64,000 nt of DNA, taken from NCBI GenBank assembly GCA_018825305.1, contig JAHJEO010000016.1:62001-126000 (forward strand), given 5' to 3'. The stretch comes from Gammaproteobacteria bacterium (GTDB lineage: Bacteria; Pseudomonadota; Gammaproteobacteria; Burkholderiales; Rhodocyclaceae). This document shows positions 1 to 7,820 of this stretch, piece by piece. The translations under genes and the position numbers were made by a program. The notes beneath the pieces are model-generated. The model made no database searches. It was not told the origin of the DNA and worked only from the letters and a program-made list of their open reading frames with translations. Positions within the stretch are counted from its first letter, which is position 1; every line of letters begins with the position of its first letter.

Positions 1-933
1 CCGCTCCCAGCCGTGGCCGCTCGCGGCCAGGCCCATGGCTTCGTAGGCGAGCAACTCGGCCACGGTGAAACAGTCATGCACCTCGGCGAAGGACAGGTCA
101 TCCACGGTGATGCCGGCGTCGGCATAGGCACGCGCGAAAGCCTCCTTAGGCCCGGCGAAATCTATGACGTCGCGGCGCGACATCGGCAGGAAGTCGTTGA
201 CCTGACGGGCGGCACGAAAGCGCACCGCCTTGGCGAAGGCGGCTGCCGTGTCGGCCGCGGCGATCACCAGCGCCGCCGCGCCGTCGGCGACGGTGGAGCA
301 GTCGGATACCTTGAGCGGTGCCGCGACCATGCGATTCTTTTCCGACTCCTGGCGGCAGAAGTCGTAGCCGAGGTCTTTCTGGATGTGCGCCAGCGGATTG
401 AGCGAGCCGTTGAAATGGTTCTTCGCCGCGACCATCGCCAGTGCGTCGCCAAGGTCAACTTCGTCGCCGTAGCGGGCAGAGTAATCCTGCGCCATGCGGG
501 CGAAGATGCCGGGAAAGGTCAGGCCCTGGCCGCCTTCCTCGCGCATGTAGCTGGCGCTGGCGAGGACCTTCGCCACTTCGCTTGCCGGCAGCCCGGTCAT
601 TTTTTCTGCGCCGACCACCAGCACGATGCGGGCGCGCCTGGCGGCGATGCGATCGAGCGCGGCGTGGATTGCCGCCGAACCGCTGGCGCAGGCGTTCTCG
701 CAACGCGTCGCCGGCTTGAAGCGCAGGCCGGCGTCCGCCTGCAGCGGCAGGCTGGCCGGAAAGGACTGCGGCTCGAAGCCCCCGAGGTTGCCGACGAATA
801 TCGCATCGATGTCGCGGCCGTCGACGCCAGCATCGGCCATTGCATCGCAGCTGGCCCGGACGATCAGGGATTCGAGCGTTTCCTTGTCGAGGCGGCCGAA
901 GCGGGTATGGCCCCAGCCGACGATGCAGGGCAT
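1..933 (-). CDS. Thiolase / acetyl-CoA acetyltransferase, 3' part beyond window
   Basis: Thiolase-fold enzyme that probably cleaves or forms a beta-ketoacyl-CoA in the cytoplasm. The first 311 residues are in the window and the C-terminal part lies beyond position 1. The nucleophile motif CENACASG is at about residues 79-86, with C82 as likely catalytic cysteine. Further on, an EVHDCFTVAEL stretch is typical of the SCP2/acetyl-CoA acetyltransferase branch. The start taken is the ATG at 933; a GTG at 942 would overlap the stop of the upstream SDR gene. Together with that SDR gene it forms a probable two-gene beta-oxidation-like operon. The substrate cannot be read from the sequence. Confidence 0.85.
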   Translation of the reverse strand, partial: MPCIVGWGHTRFGRLDKETLESLIVRASCDAMADAGVDGRDIDAIFVGNLGGFEPQSFPASLPLQADAGLRFKPATRCENACASGSAAIHAALDRIAARRARIVLVVGAEKMTGLPASEVAKVLASASYMREEGGQGLTFPGIFARMAQDYSARYGDEVDLGDALAMVAAKNHFNGSLNPLAHIQKDLGYDFCRQESEKNRMVAAPLKVSDCSTVADGAAALVIAAADTAAAFAKAVRFRAARQVNDFLPMSRRDVIDFAGPKEAFARAYADAGITVDDLSFAEVHDCFTVAELLAYEAMGLAASGHGWER

Positions 934-938
934 TGTCG

Positions 939-1685
939 TCACAGGCTGAGGCCGCCCGTGACTTCGATGGTTGCGCCGTTGATGTAGCCGGCATCGTCGG
1001 AAAGCAGGAACGCCACCGTCGCTGCGATGTCCTCGGGCTTGCCCATGCGGCCCAGCGGCACCCTGGCGACGAGCGCTTCGAGCGTTTGTGGCGGCATGGC
1101 GTCGAGTATGGGGGTGGCGATGAAGCCGGGACAGATCGCGTTACTGCGAATGCCCTTGCGCCCAAGTTCCTTGGCCCAGGTGAGGGTCATGCCGATGACG
1201 CCGGCCTTGGCCGCGACGTAGTTGGTCTGGCCGAAATTTCCGTAGAGGCCGACCACCGACGAGATGTTGACGATACTGCCGCCGCCCTGTGCCAGGAAAG
1301 CCTCCACGAAGGCGCGACCGCAATTGAAGACGCCCTTGAGGTTGATGCCGATGACGCGATCCCACTGTTCCTCGGTCATCTTTTTCAGTTGCGCGTCGGC
1401 GACGATGCCGGCGTTGTTCACCAGGCCATCGATGCGGCCGTGGTGCGCCAGCACTTCGCCGGCGGCCCGCGTCACGTCGGCCAGCACCGCGACATCCACC
1501 ACCGCGCCGGAGACTTTCGCGCCGGGGGCGACCGCAATGATATGCGCGACGGCAGCGTCGATTGCCGCCGGCCGAACGTCCCAGATCACCACCGTCGCCC
1601 CCTCGCGGGCGCAACGTTCGCCGATGGCCAGGCCAATGCCCTGCGCCCCGCCGGTTACCACCACGATTCGATCACGCAGCTTCAT
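939..1685 (-). CDS. SDR family 3-oxoacyl reductase (FabG-like)
   Basis: NAD(P)-dependent short-chain dehydrogenase/reductase of 248 residues, likely reducing or oxidising a 3-oxoacyl or 3-hydroxyacyl thioester. The Rossmann motif TGGAQGIG is at residues 11-18, NNAG at 90-93, and the catalytic Ser (about 142), Tyr156 and Lys160 lie in ISSVVG...YVAAK. The start at 1685 (MKLRDR) is preferred because GGAG lies 8 bases upstream; an ATG four codons earlier (1697) is possible. It is followed at once by the thiolase gene, which suggests a shared acyl-CoA pathway. It faces a divergent LysR gene that probably controls it. Confidence 0.88.
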   Translation of the reverse strand: MKLRDRIVVVTGGAQGIGLAIGERCAREGATVVIWDVRPAAIDAAVAHIIAVAPGAKVSGAVVDVAVLADVTRAAGEVLAHHGRIDGLVNNAGIVADAQLKKMTEEQWDRVIGINLKGVFNCGRAFVEAFLAQGGGSIVNISSVVGLYGNFGQTNYVAAKAGVIGMTLTWAKELGRKGIRSNAICPGFIATPILDAMPPQTLEALVARVPLGRMGKPEDIAATVAFLLSDDAGYINGATIEVTGGLSL

Positions 1686-1772
1686 GTCCTTCTCCATTGC
1701 CTTGCCAAATTGGACCCGGTGGATTCTCGCCCGAATGCTATTGCCTTGGCAGTGAGGTTTGTGCCACATTGT

Positions 1773-1788
1773 TGTGCATGAATGCACA
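1773..1788. promoter_or_regulatory. Palindrome over the LysR start codon, candidate operator
   Basis: A perfect inverted repeat TGTGCAT-GA-ATGCACA overlaps the start codon of the LysR gene in the divergent region between it and the SDR gene. LysR regulators commonly bind imperfect dyads between divergently transcribed partners and repress themselves. The location fits autoregulation, but binding is inferred. Confidence 0.4.
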
Positions 1789-2701
1789 TGCCCCGCTCGA
1801 ATTCAGCGCCCTGCCGGAGTGGACCGACATGCGCTACTTTCTCGAAGTGGCGCGGGCGGGCACCCTGTCGGGCGCAGCGCGGCGACTCGGAGTCGAGCAC
1901 ACCACGGTGGCACGCCGCGTCCAACGCCTTGAAGTCGAACTGAAATCGACACTGTTCGACCGGCGCCGTGAAGGCTATGAACTGACCGAGATCGGTCAGG
2001 CCCTGCTGCCCCACGCCGAAGTGATGGAGCGCGCCATGCTGGCTGCCGCCGAACAACTCGGCGGACCGCAGACGGCTGCCCGGGGTGCGGTGCGCTTGGG
2101 CGCGCCCGAGGTGTTCGGAACGCTGGTGGTGGCGACGCGGCTGGCGCCGCTGCTGGAGCAGCATCCGGATCTGCGTGTCGACCTGCTGCTGCTGCCGCGC
2201 TTCGCCAATCTCGCCAATCGCGAAGCCGACATCGGCGTCATGCTCGATCCGCCGGATGCCGGCCGTTACATGGTGACGCGGCTGACCGAATTCCGTTACT
2301 ACCTTTATGCCGCGCCGTCCTATCTGGAGAAGCACGGGCCGATCCGCAGCCGTGCCGATCTCGCCGGCCATGACTTCATCGACTACGTGCAGGACCAGTT
2401 GATGAGCGCCGGCCTCAACTATCTCGACGATCTTGGCATCGAGCCGCGCCGCCGTTTTTGCTGCACCGGCATGCTGGCGCAGTACGAGGCGGCGGTGGCG
2501 GGTATCGGCCTGATCATGGCGCCCCCCTACGCGGTGCCCGACGATGGTCGCCTGCTGTGTCAGCTGCCGGGCGAAATATTTGCCCATCGCACCCTGTGGC
2601 TGGTGGCACCGGCCGACATTTTCCGCTTGCGTCGCGTGCGAGTGGTCTGGGACCATCTGCGCCAGACCGTGGAGCAGAGCCCCGGCCTTTTTCAACGCTG
2701 A
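1778..2701 (+). CDS. LysR family transcriptional regulator
   Basis: DNA-binding regulator of 307 residues. The N-terminal winged helix-turn-helix covers about residues 12-70 (FLEVARAGTLSGAARRLGVE then TTVARRVQRLE). A periplasmic-binding-protein-like effector domain follows from about residue 95. The start at 1778 was chosen because it precedes the complete helix-turn-helix; the reading frame stays open further upstream but overlaps the divergent SDR gene. Position suggests control of the divergent SDR-thiolase pair. The effector is unknown. Confidence 0.88.
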   Translation: MNAHAPLEFSALPEWTDMRYFLEVARAGTLSGAARRLGVEHTTVARRVQRLEVELKSTLFDRRREGYELTEIGQALLPHAEVMERAMLAAAEQLGGPQTAARGAVRLGAPEVFGTLVVATRLAPLLEQHPDLRVDLLLLPRFANLANREADIGVMLDPPDAGRYMVTRLTEFRYYLYAAPSYLEKHGPIRSRADLAGHDFIDYVQDQLMSAGLNYLDDLGIEPRRRFCCTGMLAQYEAAVAGIGLIMAPPYAVPDDGRLLCQLPGEIFAHRTLWLVAPADIFRLRRVRVVWDHLRQTVEQSPGLFQR

Positions 2702-2713
2702 ATCGTCCGTCCC

Positions 2714-3346
2714 ATGCCTACCCGAATCTGCTTCGTCCGCCACGGTGAAACCGACTGGAACGCCGAAAAGCGCATCCAGGGCCACATCGACGTCCCCCTC
2801 AACGAGACGGGGCGGGCACAGGCGATGGCGACCGCCTTCGGCGTCGCCCATCACAGCTTCGCTGCGCTCTATGCCAGCGACCTCGGCCGCGCCTGGCAGA
2901 CGGCACAGGCGGCGGCCGAGCGCCTCGGCCTCGATGTCCGTCCCGCACCGGGGCTGCGCGAGCGGAACTACGGAATTTTCCAGGGGCTGACGGCCGAGGA
3001 GGGTGCGCAACTGCACCCGTCCGCCCACGCCCGCTACGCGGCGCGCGATACCGGCTACGACTTCGAGACCGGCGAAAGCCTGCACAGCTTTGCCGATCGG
3101 GTCGTCGCCGGGGTGGAATGGCTGGTGCGCCACCACGCCGGCCAGACCATCCTGGCGGTGTCCCACGGCGGCGTGCTCGACATCATCTACCGCAAGGCCA
3201 CCGGGCGGACGCTGGAAGCGCCGCGCGACTTCAAGATTCCCAACTGCGCGCTCAACTGGTTCGTTATCGATGCCCACGGCTGGCACCTGCAGAGCTGGGC
3301 CGACCGCCACCACCTCGAGCGGGTCTTGGAGCAGGTGGTCGAGTGA
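2714..3346 (+). CDS. Histidine phosphatase family protein
   Basis: Cytoplasmic phosphoglycerate-mutase-like phosphatase of 210 residues. The phosphorylated histidine lies in RHGETDWN (H10), and the second conserved histidine in the VSHGGVLD region near residue 150. Length and motifs match the CobC/GpmB/PhoE branch, so the substrate could be a small phosphorylated metabolite. It starts 12 bases after the LysR stop and ends 39 bases before glyA, so it may be transcribed with either. A glycolytic mutase role is unlikely, because a separate GpmA is encoded at 10.6-11.4 kb. Confidence 0.8.
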   Translation: MPTRICFVRHGETDWNAEKRIQGHIDVPLNETGRAQAMATAFGVAHHSFAALYASDLGRAWQTAQAAAERLGLDVRPAPGLRERNYGIFQGLTAEEGAQLHPSAHARYAARDTGYDFETGESLHSFADRVVAGVEWLVRHHAGQTILAVSHGGVLDIIYRKATGRTLEAPRDFKIPNCALNWFVIDAHGWHLQSWADRHHLERVLEQVVE

Positions 3347-3385
3347 TAAAATCCGCGGCTTCCCCAATCTGACGGACGCCCAGCC

Positions 3386-4633
3386 ATGTTCTCGAAGAAA
3401 AACTCCCTCGCCAAGACCGATCCCGAGCTGTGGGCCGCGATCGAGGCCGAAAACAAGCGCCAGCAGGACCACATCGAACTGATTGCCTCCGAGAACTATG
3501 TCTCCTGCGCGGTGATGGAAGCGCAGGGCTCCCAGCTCACCAACAAGTACGCCGAGGGCTACCCCGGCAAGCGCTACTACGGCGGTTGCGAGCACGTCGA
3601 CGTGGCCGAGCAGCTGGCCATCGACCGCGCCAAGAAGCTCTACGGCGCCGATTGCGCCAACGTCCAGCCCAATTCCGGTTCGCAGGCCAACCAGGCCGTG
3701 TTCCTCGCCTTCCTCAAGCCCGGCGACACCATCCTCGGCATGAGCCTGGCCGAAGGCGGCCACCTCACCCACGGCATGGCGCTCAACATCAGTGGCAAGT
3801 GGTTCAAGGTGGTGCCCTACGGCCTGACCGCCAAGGAAGAGATCGACTACGATGCGATGGAAAAGCTGGCGCATGAGCACAAGCCGAAGCTGATCATCGC
3901 CGGCGCCTCGGCCTATGCGCTGAAGATCGACTTCGAGCGTTTCGCCAAGGTGGCCAAGGCCGTCGGCGCCATCTTCATGGTGGACATGGCTCACTACGCC
4001 GGCCTAGTCGCCGCCGGCTACTACCCCAACCCGGTGCCGCACGCCGACGTCGTCACCTCGACCACGCACAAGACCCTGCGCGGCCCGCGTGGCGGCCTCA
4101 TCCTGATGAAGGCCGAGCACGAGAAGGCCATCAACTCGGCCATCTTCCCCGGCCTGCAGGGCGGCCCGCTCGAGCATGTGATCGCCGCCAAGGCGGTCGC
4201 CTTCAAGGAGGCGATGACGCCGGAGTTCAAGAACTACCAGGAACAGGTGATCGACAACGCCCAGGTCATGTGCAAGGTGTTGAAACAGCGCGGCCTGCGC
4301 ATTGTCTCCGGCCGCACCGAGAGCCACGTCTTCCTCGTTGACCTGCAGGCCAAGAACATCACCGGCAAGGATGCCGAGGCCGCTCTGGGCCGCGCCCATC
4401 TCACGGTCAACAAGAACGCCATCCCCAACGACCCGCAGAAACCCTTCGTCACCAGCGGCATCCGCATCGGCACGCCGGCGATGACCACGCGCGGCTTTAC
4501 CGAGATCGAGGCCGAACAGGTCGCCAACCTGATCGCCGATGTGCTCGATGCGCCGGCCGACGAAGCCGTACTGGAGCGCGTTCGCGGCGAAGTTGCGGCG
4601 ATGTGCAAAAAGTTCCCGGTTTATGGCGACTGA
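3386..4633 (+). CDS. glyA: Serine hydroxymethyltransferase
   Basis: PLP enzyme interconverting serine and glycine while loading tetrahydrofolate with a one-carbon unit. The 415-residue length is typical of bacterial GlyA. The PLP lysine is K229 in [13 protein letters not shown], and the N-terminal [11 protein letters not shown] motif is intact. It stands upstream of nrdR and ribD, an order common in betaproteobacteria. The intervening gap holds hairpins and repeat-like sequence, so it is probably transcribed separately from nrdR. Confidence 0.97.
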   Translation: MFSKKNSLAKTDPELWAAIEAENKRQQDHIELIASENYVSCAVMEAQGSQLTNKYAEGYPGKRYYGGCEHVDVAEQLAIDRAKKLYGADCANVQPNSGSQANQAVFLAFLKPGDTILGMSLAEGGHLTHGMALNISGKWFKVVPYGLTAKEEIDYDAMEKLAHEHKPKLIIAGASAYALKIDFERFAKVAKAVGAIFMVDMAHYAGLVAAGYYPNPVPHADVVTSTTHKTLRGPRGGLILMKAEHEKAINSAIFPGLQGGPLEHVIAAKAVAFKEAMTPEFKNYQEQVIDNAQVMCKVLKQRGLRIVSGRTESHVFLVDLQAKNITGKDAEAALGRAHLTVNKNAIPNDPQKPFVTSGIRIGTPAMTTRGFTEIEAEQVANLIADVLDAPADEAVLERVRGEVAAMCKKFPVYGD

Positions 4634-4673
4634 TCGGTTTCCGATCGAATTTGTTGCTCGCCCGCAGGGCGAG
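4632..4673 (+). terminator. Two short hairpins after glyA
   Basis: GATCGG-TTT-CCGATC (4632-4646) and CTCGCCC-GCA-GGGCGAG (4657-4673) lie directly after the glyA stop. The T-tract is weak, so this is only a possible terminator or 3'-end stabiliser. Confidence 0.35.
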
Positions 4674-4678
4674 GTAAC

Positions 4679-4795
4679 CAGTCGCCCCCTTCCTTGGGGC
4701 GAAGGCAGGGTTTCGCGGAGCACCGCTCCGCGCTGCCGAAGCCGGCTGGCTGTGCAAAGCCAGCCGTGGGGCAGGGGATGGGAGGATGGGGGCCA
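4679..4795. repeat. GC-rich intergenic repeat-like block between glyA and nrdR
   Basis: This stretch opens with a relative of the CGCCCCTTCC...GGGGC element found at 7309 and 14820. It continues with two further hairpins, CGGAGC-ACC-GCTCCG and GGCTGGCT-GTGCAA-AGCCAGCC. No coding signal is seen, which fits a mosaic of dispersed intergenic repeats. Confidence 0.45.
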
Positions 4796-4837
4796 TAAGA
4801 AAGGGGCTTTTCATTTTGAGGCCTGGGGGGCCGAAGA

Positions 4838-5314
4838 ATGAAGTGTCCCTACTGCGCTGAGCCGAATACGCAGGTGGTGGACACCCGCGAGAACGAGGAC
4901 GGCGACACCGTGCGCCGCCGCCGCCGCTGCCTTGCCTGCGACAAGCGCTTCACCACCTACGAGCGCGTCGAGCTGCAGTTGCCGCTGGTGGTCAAGAAGA
5001 ACGGCAGCCGTACCGAGTACGACCGCGACAAGCTCAAGGCCAGCATGATGCTGGCGCTGCGCAAGCGCCCGGTGACGACCGACAGCGTCGATGCGGCGCT
5101 GGATCGTATCGAGGAAAAGCTCGTCACCCTGGGCGAGCGGGAGGTCGCCTCCGACCGCATCGGCGAACTGGTGATTCGTGAACTGAAGAAACTCGACAAG
5201 GTCGGATACATCCGCTTTGCCTCGGTCTATCGCAACTTCGAGGATCTCGACGAATTCTCGGACGCGATTCGCGAGGTCAAGAAGCCGCGCGTGCGGCGCC
5301 CCCGTACCGAATAG
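4838..5314 (+). CDS. nrdR: Transcriptional repressor NrdR
   Basis: Nucleotide-sensing repressor of ribonucleotide reductase genes. An N-terminal zinc ribbon has C3, C6, C31 and C34, and the arginine-rich VRRRRRC segment typical of NrdR is present. The ATP-cone domain follows at about residues 49-139. The length of 158 residues is close to the family norm. It ends 5 bases before ribD, so the two are probably one transcript, as in many proteobacteria. Confidence 0.97.
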   Translation: MKCPYCAEPNTQVVDTRENEDGDTVRRRRRCLACDKRFTTYERVELQLPLVVKKNGSRTEYDRDKLKASMMLALRKRPVTTDSVDAALDRIEEKLVTLGEREVASDRIGELVIRELKKLDKVGYIRFASVYRNFEDLDEFSDAIREVKKPRVRRPRTE

Positions 5315-5319
5315 AGGCA

Positions 5320-6435
5320 ATGAGCTTCAGCGCCGCCGACCGGGAATTCATGGCGCGTGCGCTGGCGCTGGCGGAACGCGGTCTTTACACTACCACCCCC
5401 AACCCGCGCGTCGGCTGCGTCCTGGTCAGGGATGGCGCCGTGATCGGCGAAGGCTGGCATGAGATGGCCGGCCGGCCGCACGCCGAAGTCAACGCGCTTG
5501 AAAAAGTCGGCGCTGGCGGGACGGCGCAGGGCGCCCAGGGAGTGGCGCGTGGCGCCACGGCCTACGTCACACTCGAACCCTGCTGCCACCATGGCCGCAC
5601 GCCGCCCTGCGCCGATGCGCTGATCGACGCCGGCATCAGCCGCGTGGTCGCAGCCATGCGCGATCCCAATCCTCTGGTCGCCGGTGCCGGCCTGACGCGG
5701 CTGATGCTCGCCGGCATCCAGGTCGAGAGTGGACTGATGGAGAACGAGGCGCGGGAACTCAACATCGGCTTCGTCTCGCGCATGACCCGCGGCCGGCCCT
5801 GGCTGCGGCTCAAGGTCGCTGCCAGCCTCGACGGCAAGACCGCGCTCAACAACGGCAAGTCGCAATGGATCACCGGCCCCGAGGCGCGCCGCGATGCCCA
5901 TGGCTGGCGCGCGCGCAGCTGCGCCATGCTCACCGGCATCGGCACCGTGCGCGACGACAACCCGCGCCTGACGGTGCGCGACATCGACACGCCGCGCCAG
6001 CCGCTGCGCGTGGTGGTGGATAGCCGTCTGGAGATTTCACCCGATGCAGCGATCCTTGATGGTGGCAACTGCCTGGTCGCCTGTGCTGTCGAGAACTTGG
6101 AGAAAGCCGCATTGCTAAGGGCGCTTGGCGCCGATGTCGTGGTTTTGCCTAACGCGCAGGGCAAGGTGGACCTGCCGGCGCTGCTTTCCGAGCTGGCGCG
6201 GCGCGGCATCAACGAAGTGATGGCAGAAGCCGGCTTTCGGCTCAACGGCTCCCTGTTGCGCGAAGGCTGCGTCGACGAACTGCTGATCTATCAGGCACCC
6301 CTGCTGCTTGGCGATGCCGCCCGTGGCATGTTCGACCTGCCAGAACTCGTCGAACTGGGCGGTGCCCGCCGCCTTGAAGTGGTAGAGCGCCGTGCCGCCG
6401 GCGCCGACTTTTTCTTGCGGGCGCGGCTGGCCTAG
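5320..6435 (+). CDS. ribD: Bifunctional riboflavin deaminase/reductase RibD
   Basis: Catalyses the deamination and reduction steps early in riboflavin synthesis. The deaminase domain carries the zinc ligands H54, C88 and C97 with E56 in HAEVNAL. The reductase domain starts near residue 160 (LKVAASLDGKTA). In E. coli RibD the first two ligands are 25 residues apart, while here the spacing is 34. The extra 9 residues lie at E61-V75, exactly where a copy of the window's 25-bp repeat occurs (5501). A second, inverted copy codes for the RRAAGADFF region near the C-terminus. Total length is 371 residues. Confidence 0.96.
   Translation: MSFSAADREFMARALALAERGLYTTTPNPRVGCVLVRDGAVIGEGWHEMAGRPHAEVNALEKVGAGGTAQGAQGVARGATAYVTLEPCCHHGRTPPCADALIDAGISRVVAAMRDPNPLVAGAGLTRLMLAGIQVESGLMENEARELNIGFVSRMTRGRPWLRLKVAASLDGKTALNNGKSQWITGPEARRDAHGWRARSCAMLTGIGTVRDDNPRLTVRDIDTPRQPLRVVVDSRLEISPDAAILDGGNCLVACAVENLEKAALLRALGADVVVLPNAQGKVDLPALLSELARRGINEVMAEAGFRLNGSLLREGCVDELLIYQAPLLLGDAARGMFDLPELVELGGARRLEVVERRAAGADFFLRARLA
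5501..5526 (+). repeat. 25-bp dispersed repeat, copy 1 (in ribD)
   Basis: Exact consensus AAAAAGTCGGCGCTGGCG, GG, ACGGCG. It encodes about EKVGAGGTA in RibD and coincides with a 9-residue length increase relative to E. coli RibD. Its first 24 bases match copy 3 in trmL exactly. Confidence 0.8.
6388..6413 (-). repeat. 25-bp dispersed repeat, copy 2 (in ribD, inverted)
   Basis: Read on the minus strand: AAAAAGTCGGCGCCGGCG, GC, ACGGCG. It differs from the exact consensus at one core base and one of the two variable bases. On the coding strand it encodes RRAAGADFF near the RibD C-terminus. Confidence 0.75.
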
Positions 6436-6445
6436 CGCTAGCGCT
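6434..6445. other. Perfect 12-bp palindrome at convergent stop codons
   Basis: AGCGCTAGCGCT spans the last bases of ribD and the stop codon of the convergent ThiF-family gene. The coding ends are only two bases apart, so this dyad is the only structure available between the two transcripts. It is too short for a confident terminator call. Confidence 0.3.
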
Positions 6446-7187
6446 TGCTGCAAACGACGCAGCCGGGATCGCGCGGCACCGCGATGCTGCGCCATTCCAT
6501 AGCCAGGCCGTCGAGCAATAGCAGCCGTCCTGCCAGCGATTCGCCGCAGCCGATGATCAGCTTGAGTGCTTCGGCGGCCTGCACCGTGCCGATGATGCCC
6601 GTGAGCGGCGCGAATACGCCCATCACCGCGCAGCGTACCTCCTCGACGTCCTCGGCCTCCGGGAACAGGCAGTGGTAGCAGGGGGCATCGGCGCGGCGCG
6701 AATCGAATACGGCGACCTGGCCATCGAAGCGGATCGCCGCGCCCGAGACCAGCGGTTTGCGAAACCTGGCACAGGCACGGTTGATGGCATGGCGGGTGGC
6801 GAAATTGTCGGAGCAGTCGAGGACGACGGTGGCGGCAGCCACCTCCCTCTCCAGCCGTTCGCCGACCAGGCGTTCGACCAGTGGCTCGACGTGGCACTCG
6901 GGGTTGAGGCCCGCCAGTGTGTCGCGCCCTGACTCGGCCTTGGGCTGGCCGACCGAGTCGACGCGATGCAGGATCTGCCGCTGCAGGTTGGTGAGGTCGA
7001 CCGTGTCGCCGTCGGCCAGGACCAGCGTGCCGACGCCGGCCGAGGCGAGGTAGTAGGCCGCTGGTGAGCCGAGGCCGCCGGCGCCGACGACGAGGACACG
7101 CGCGGCCAGCAAACTTTCCTGGCCCTCGACACCGATCTGCGGCAGCAGGATGTGGCGGCTGTAGCGCAGCAGCTGGGCGTCGGTCAA
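6438..7187 (-). CDS. moeB: ThiF/MoeB/HesA family adenylyltransferase
   Basis: E1-like enzyme that adenylates the C-terminal glycine of a small sulfur-carrier protein such as MoaD or ThiS. The nucleotide-binding GAGGLGS motif is at residues 35-41, zinc ligands are C170, C173, C243 and C246, and the conserved loop cysteine is C186. The 249-residue length matches MoeB/ThiF and there is no C-terminal rhodanese domain. MoeB and ThiF cannot be separated by sequence alone. It is the last gene of a minus-strand series, separated from the hypothetical gene upstream by a repeat. Confidence 0.88.
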   Translation of the reverse strand: MTDAQLLRYSRHILLPQIGVEGQESLLAARVLVVGAGGLGSPAAYYLASAGVGTLVLADGDTVDLTNLQRQILHRVDSVGQPKAESGRDTLAGLNPECHVEPLVERLVGERLEREVAAATVVLDCSDNFATRHAINRACARFRKPLVSGAAIRFDGQVAVFDSRRADAPCYHCLFPEAEDVEEVRCAVMGVFAPLTGIIGTVQAAEALKLIIGCGESLAGRLLLLDGLAMEWRSIAVPRDPGCVVCSKR

Positions 7188-7308
7188 TGGTTCAGGCCTC
7201 GCCGCCGGGCAGTCCCAAGGCGAGGCACCGATTGGAGCGCGTGAAACGCGCGACCCCTCTGGAGTTCACTACACCGCGCCCTGTGACTGTTGAGCCCAGC
7301 GAGCCGGT

Positions 7309-7349
7309 AGTCGCCCCTTCCGCGAGGAAGGGGCCGGGGGATGGCGGGC
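7309..7349. repeat. 41-bp intergenic repeat (copy with 14820)
   Basis: Matches 14820-14860 at 39 of 41 positions. It contains the stem CCCCTTCC-GCGA-GGAAGGGG. It sits two bases from the stop codon of the minus-strand hypothetical gene, so it lies in that transcript's 3' region. Confidence 0.7.
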
Positions 7350-7351
7350 GT

Positions 7352-7816
7352 TCACTTCTGCTCTCTCAGGTCGACCGGCGTGTCGTCGTGGTCGCCATGG
7401 GGATGGTGGTCCCAGGCCTTGGAATAGACCTCGTGCGATTTTTTGATCAGGCGCTCCGGCTGGCGCATGTTGCGTAGTTGGGTTTCCTCGACGAAGTAAA
7501 CCAGCGCGCGCACCAGTTTGCTGTAGAGCGTGTTTTCGAGGTGAAAGCCCTGGTCGATCAGCGCGGCCTCCAAGCCCTGCATGGTGTAGTCCGTGATCTC
7601 GTACCAGACCGAGATGGCGTTGGCGATGCTGCCCGGTGCGACGGTCAGGCCGTCGAGGCCGGCAAGCAGGACGAAGGCCTGCTCGACCTGGCCGGGGCGC
7701 AGCTTCGAGAAACGAATCTCGCGGTGCTTGCCCGTGCCCGGCTGCGGCGCCATGGTGTGGGGCCGGTGCTGGCCCCGTTCCTTGTCGCGCAGATGTCGGG
7801 CGTGCTCGACGTCCAT
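7352..7816 (-). CDS. Conserved hypothetical protein
   Basis: A soluble-looking protein of 154 residues with no signal peptide or membrane segment. The N-terminal part is rich in His, Lys and Arg. The central part (about residues 45-115) reads as a compact helical domain (LAGLDGLTVAPGSIANAISV, WYEITDYTMQGLEAALIDQG) and the C-terminal tail is His/Asp-rich (HHPHGDHDDTP), which could bind metal. It starts 4 bases after the CtpA-type gene and is probably cotranscribed with it. I do not recognise the family. Confidence 0.7.
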   Translation of the reverse strand: MDVEHARHLRDKERGQHRPHTMAPQPGTGKHREIRFSKLRPGQVEQAFVLLAGLDGLTVAPGSIANAISVWYEITDYTMQGLEAALIDQGFHLENTLYSKLVRALVYFVEETQLRNMRQPERLIKKSHEVYSKAWDHHPHGDHDDTPVDLREQK

Positions 7817-7820
7817 GCCG

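Noticed and set aside
13-987. A 324-codon plus-strand frame at the window start
   Set aside because: It is antisense to a thiolase whose active-site motifs are intact on the minus strand.
1682-3994. A 770-codon minus-strand frame
   Set aside because: Antisense to the LysR, histidine phosphatase and glyA genes; no domain recognised.
4634-4837. A riboswitch between glyA and nrdR
   Set aside because: The hairpins look like dispersed repeats and no known riboswitch core is recognisable.
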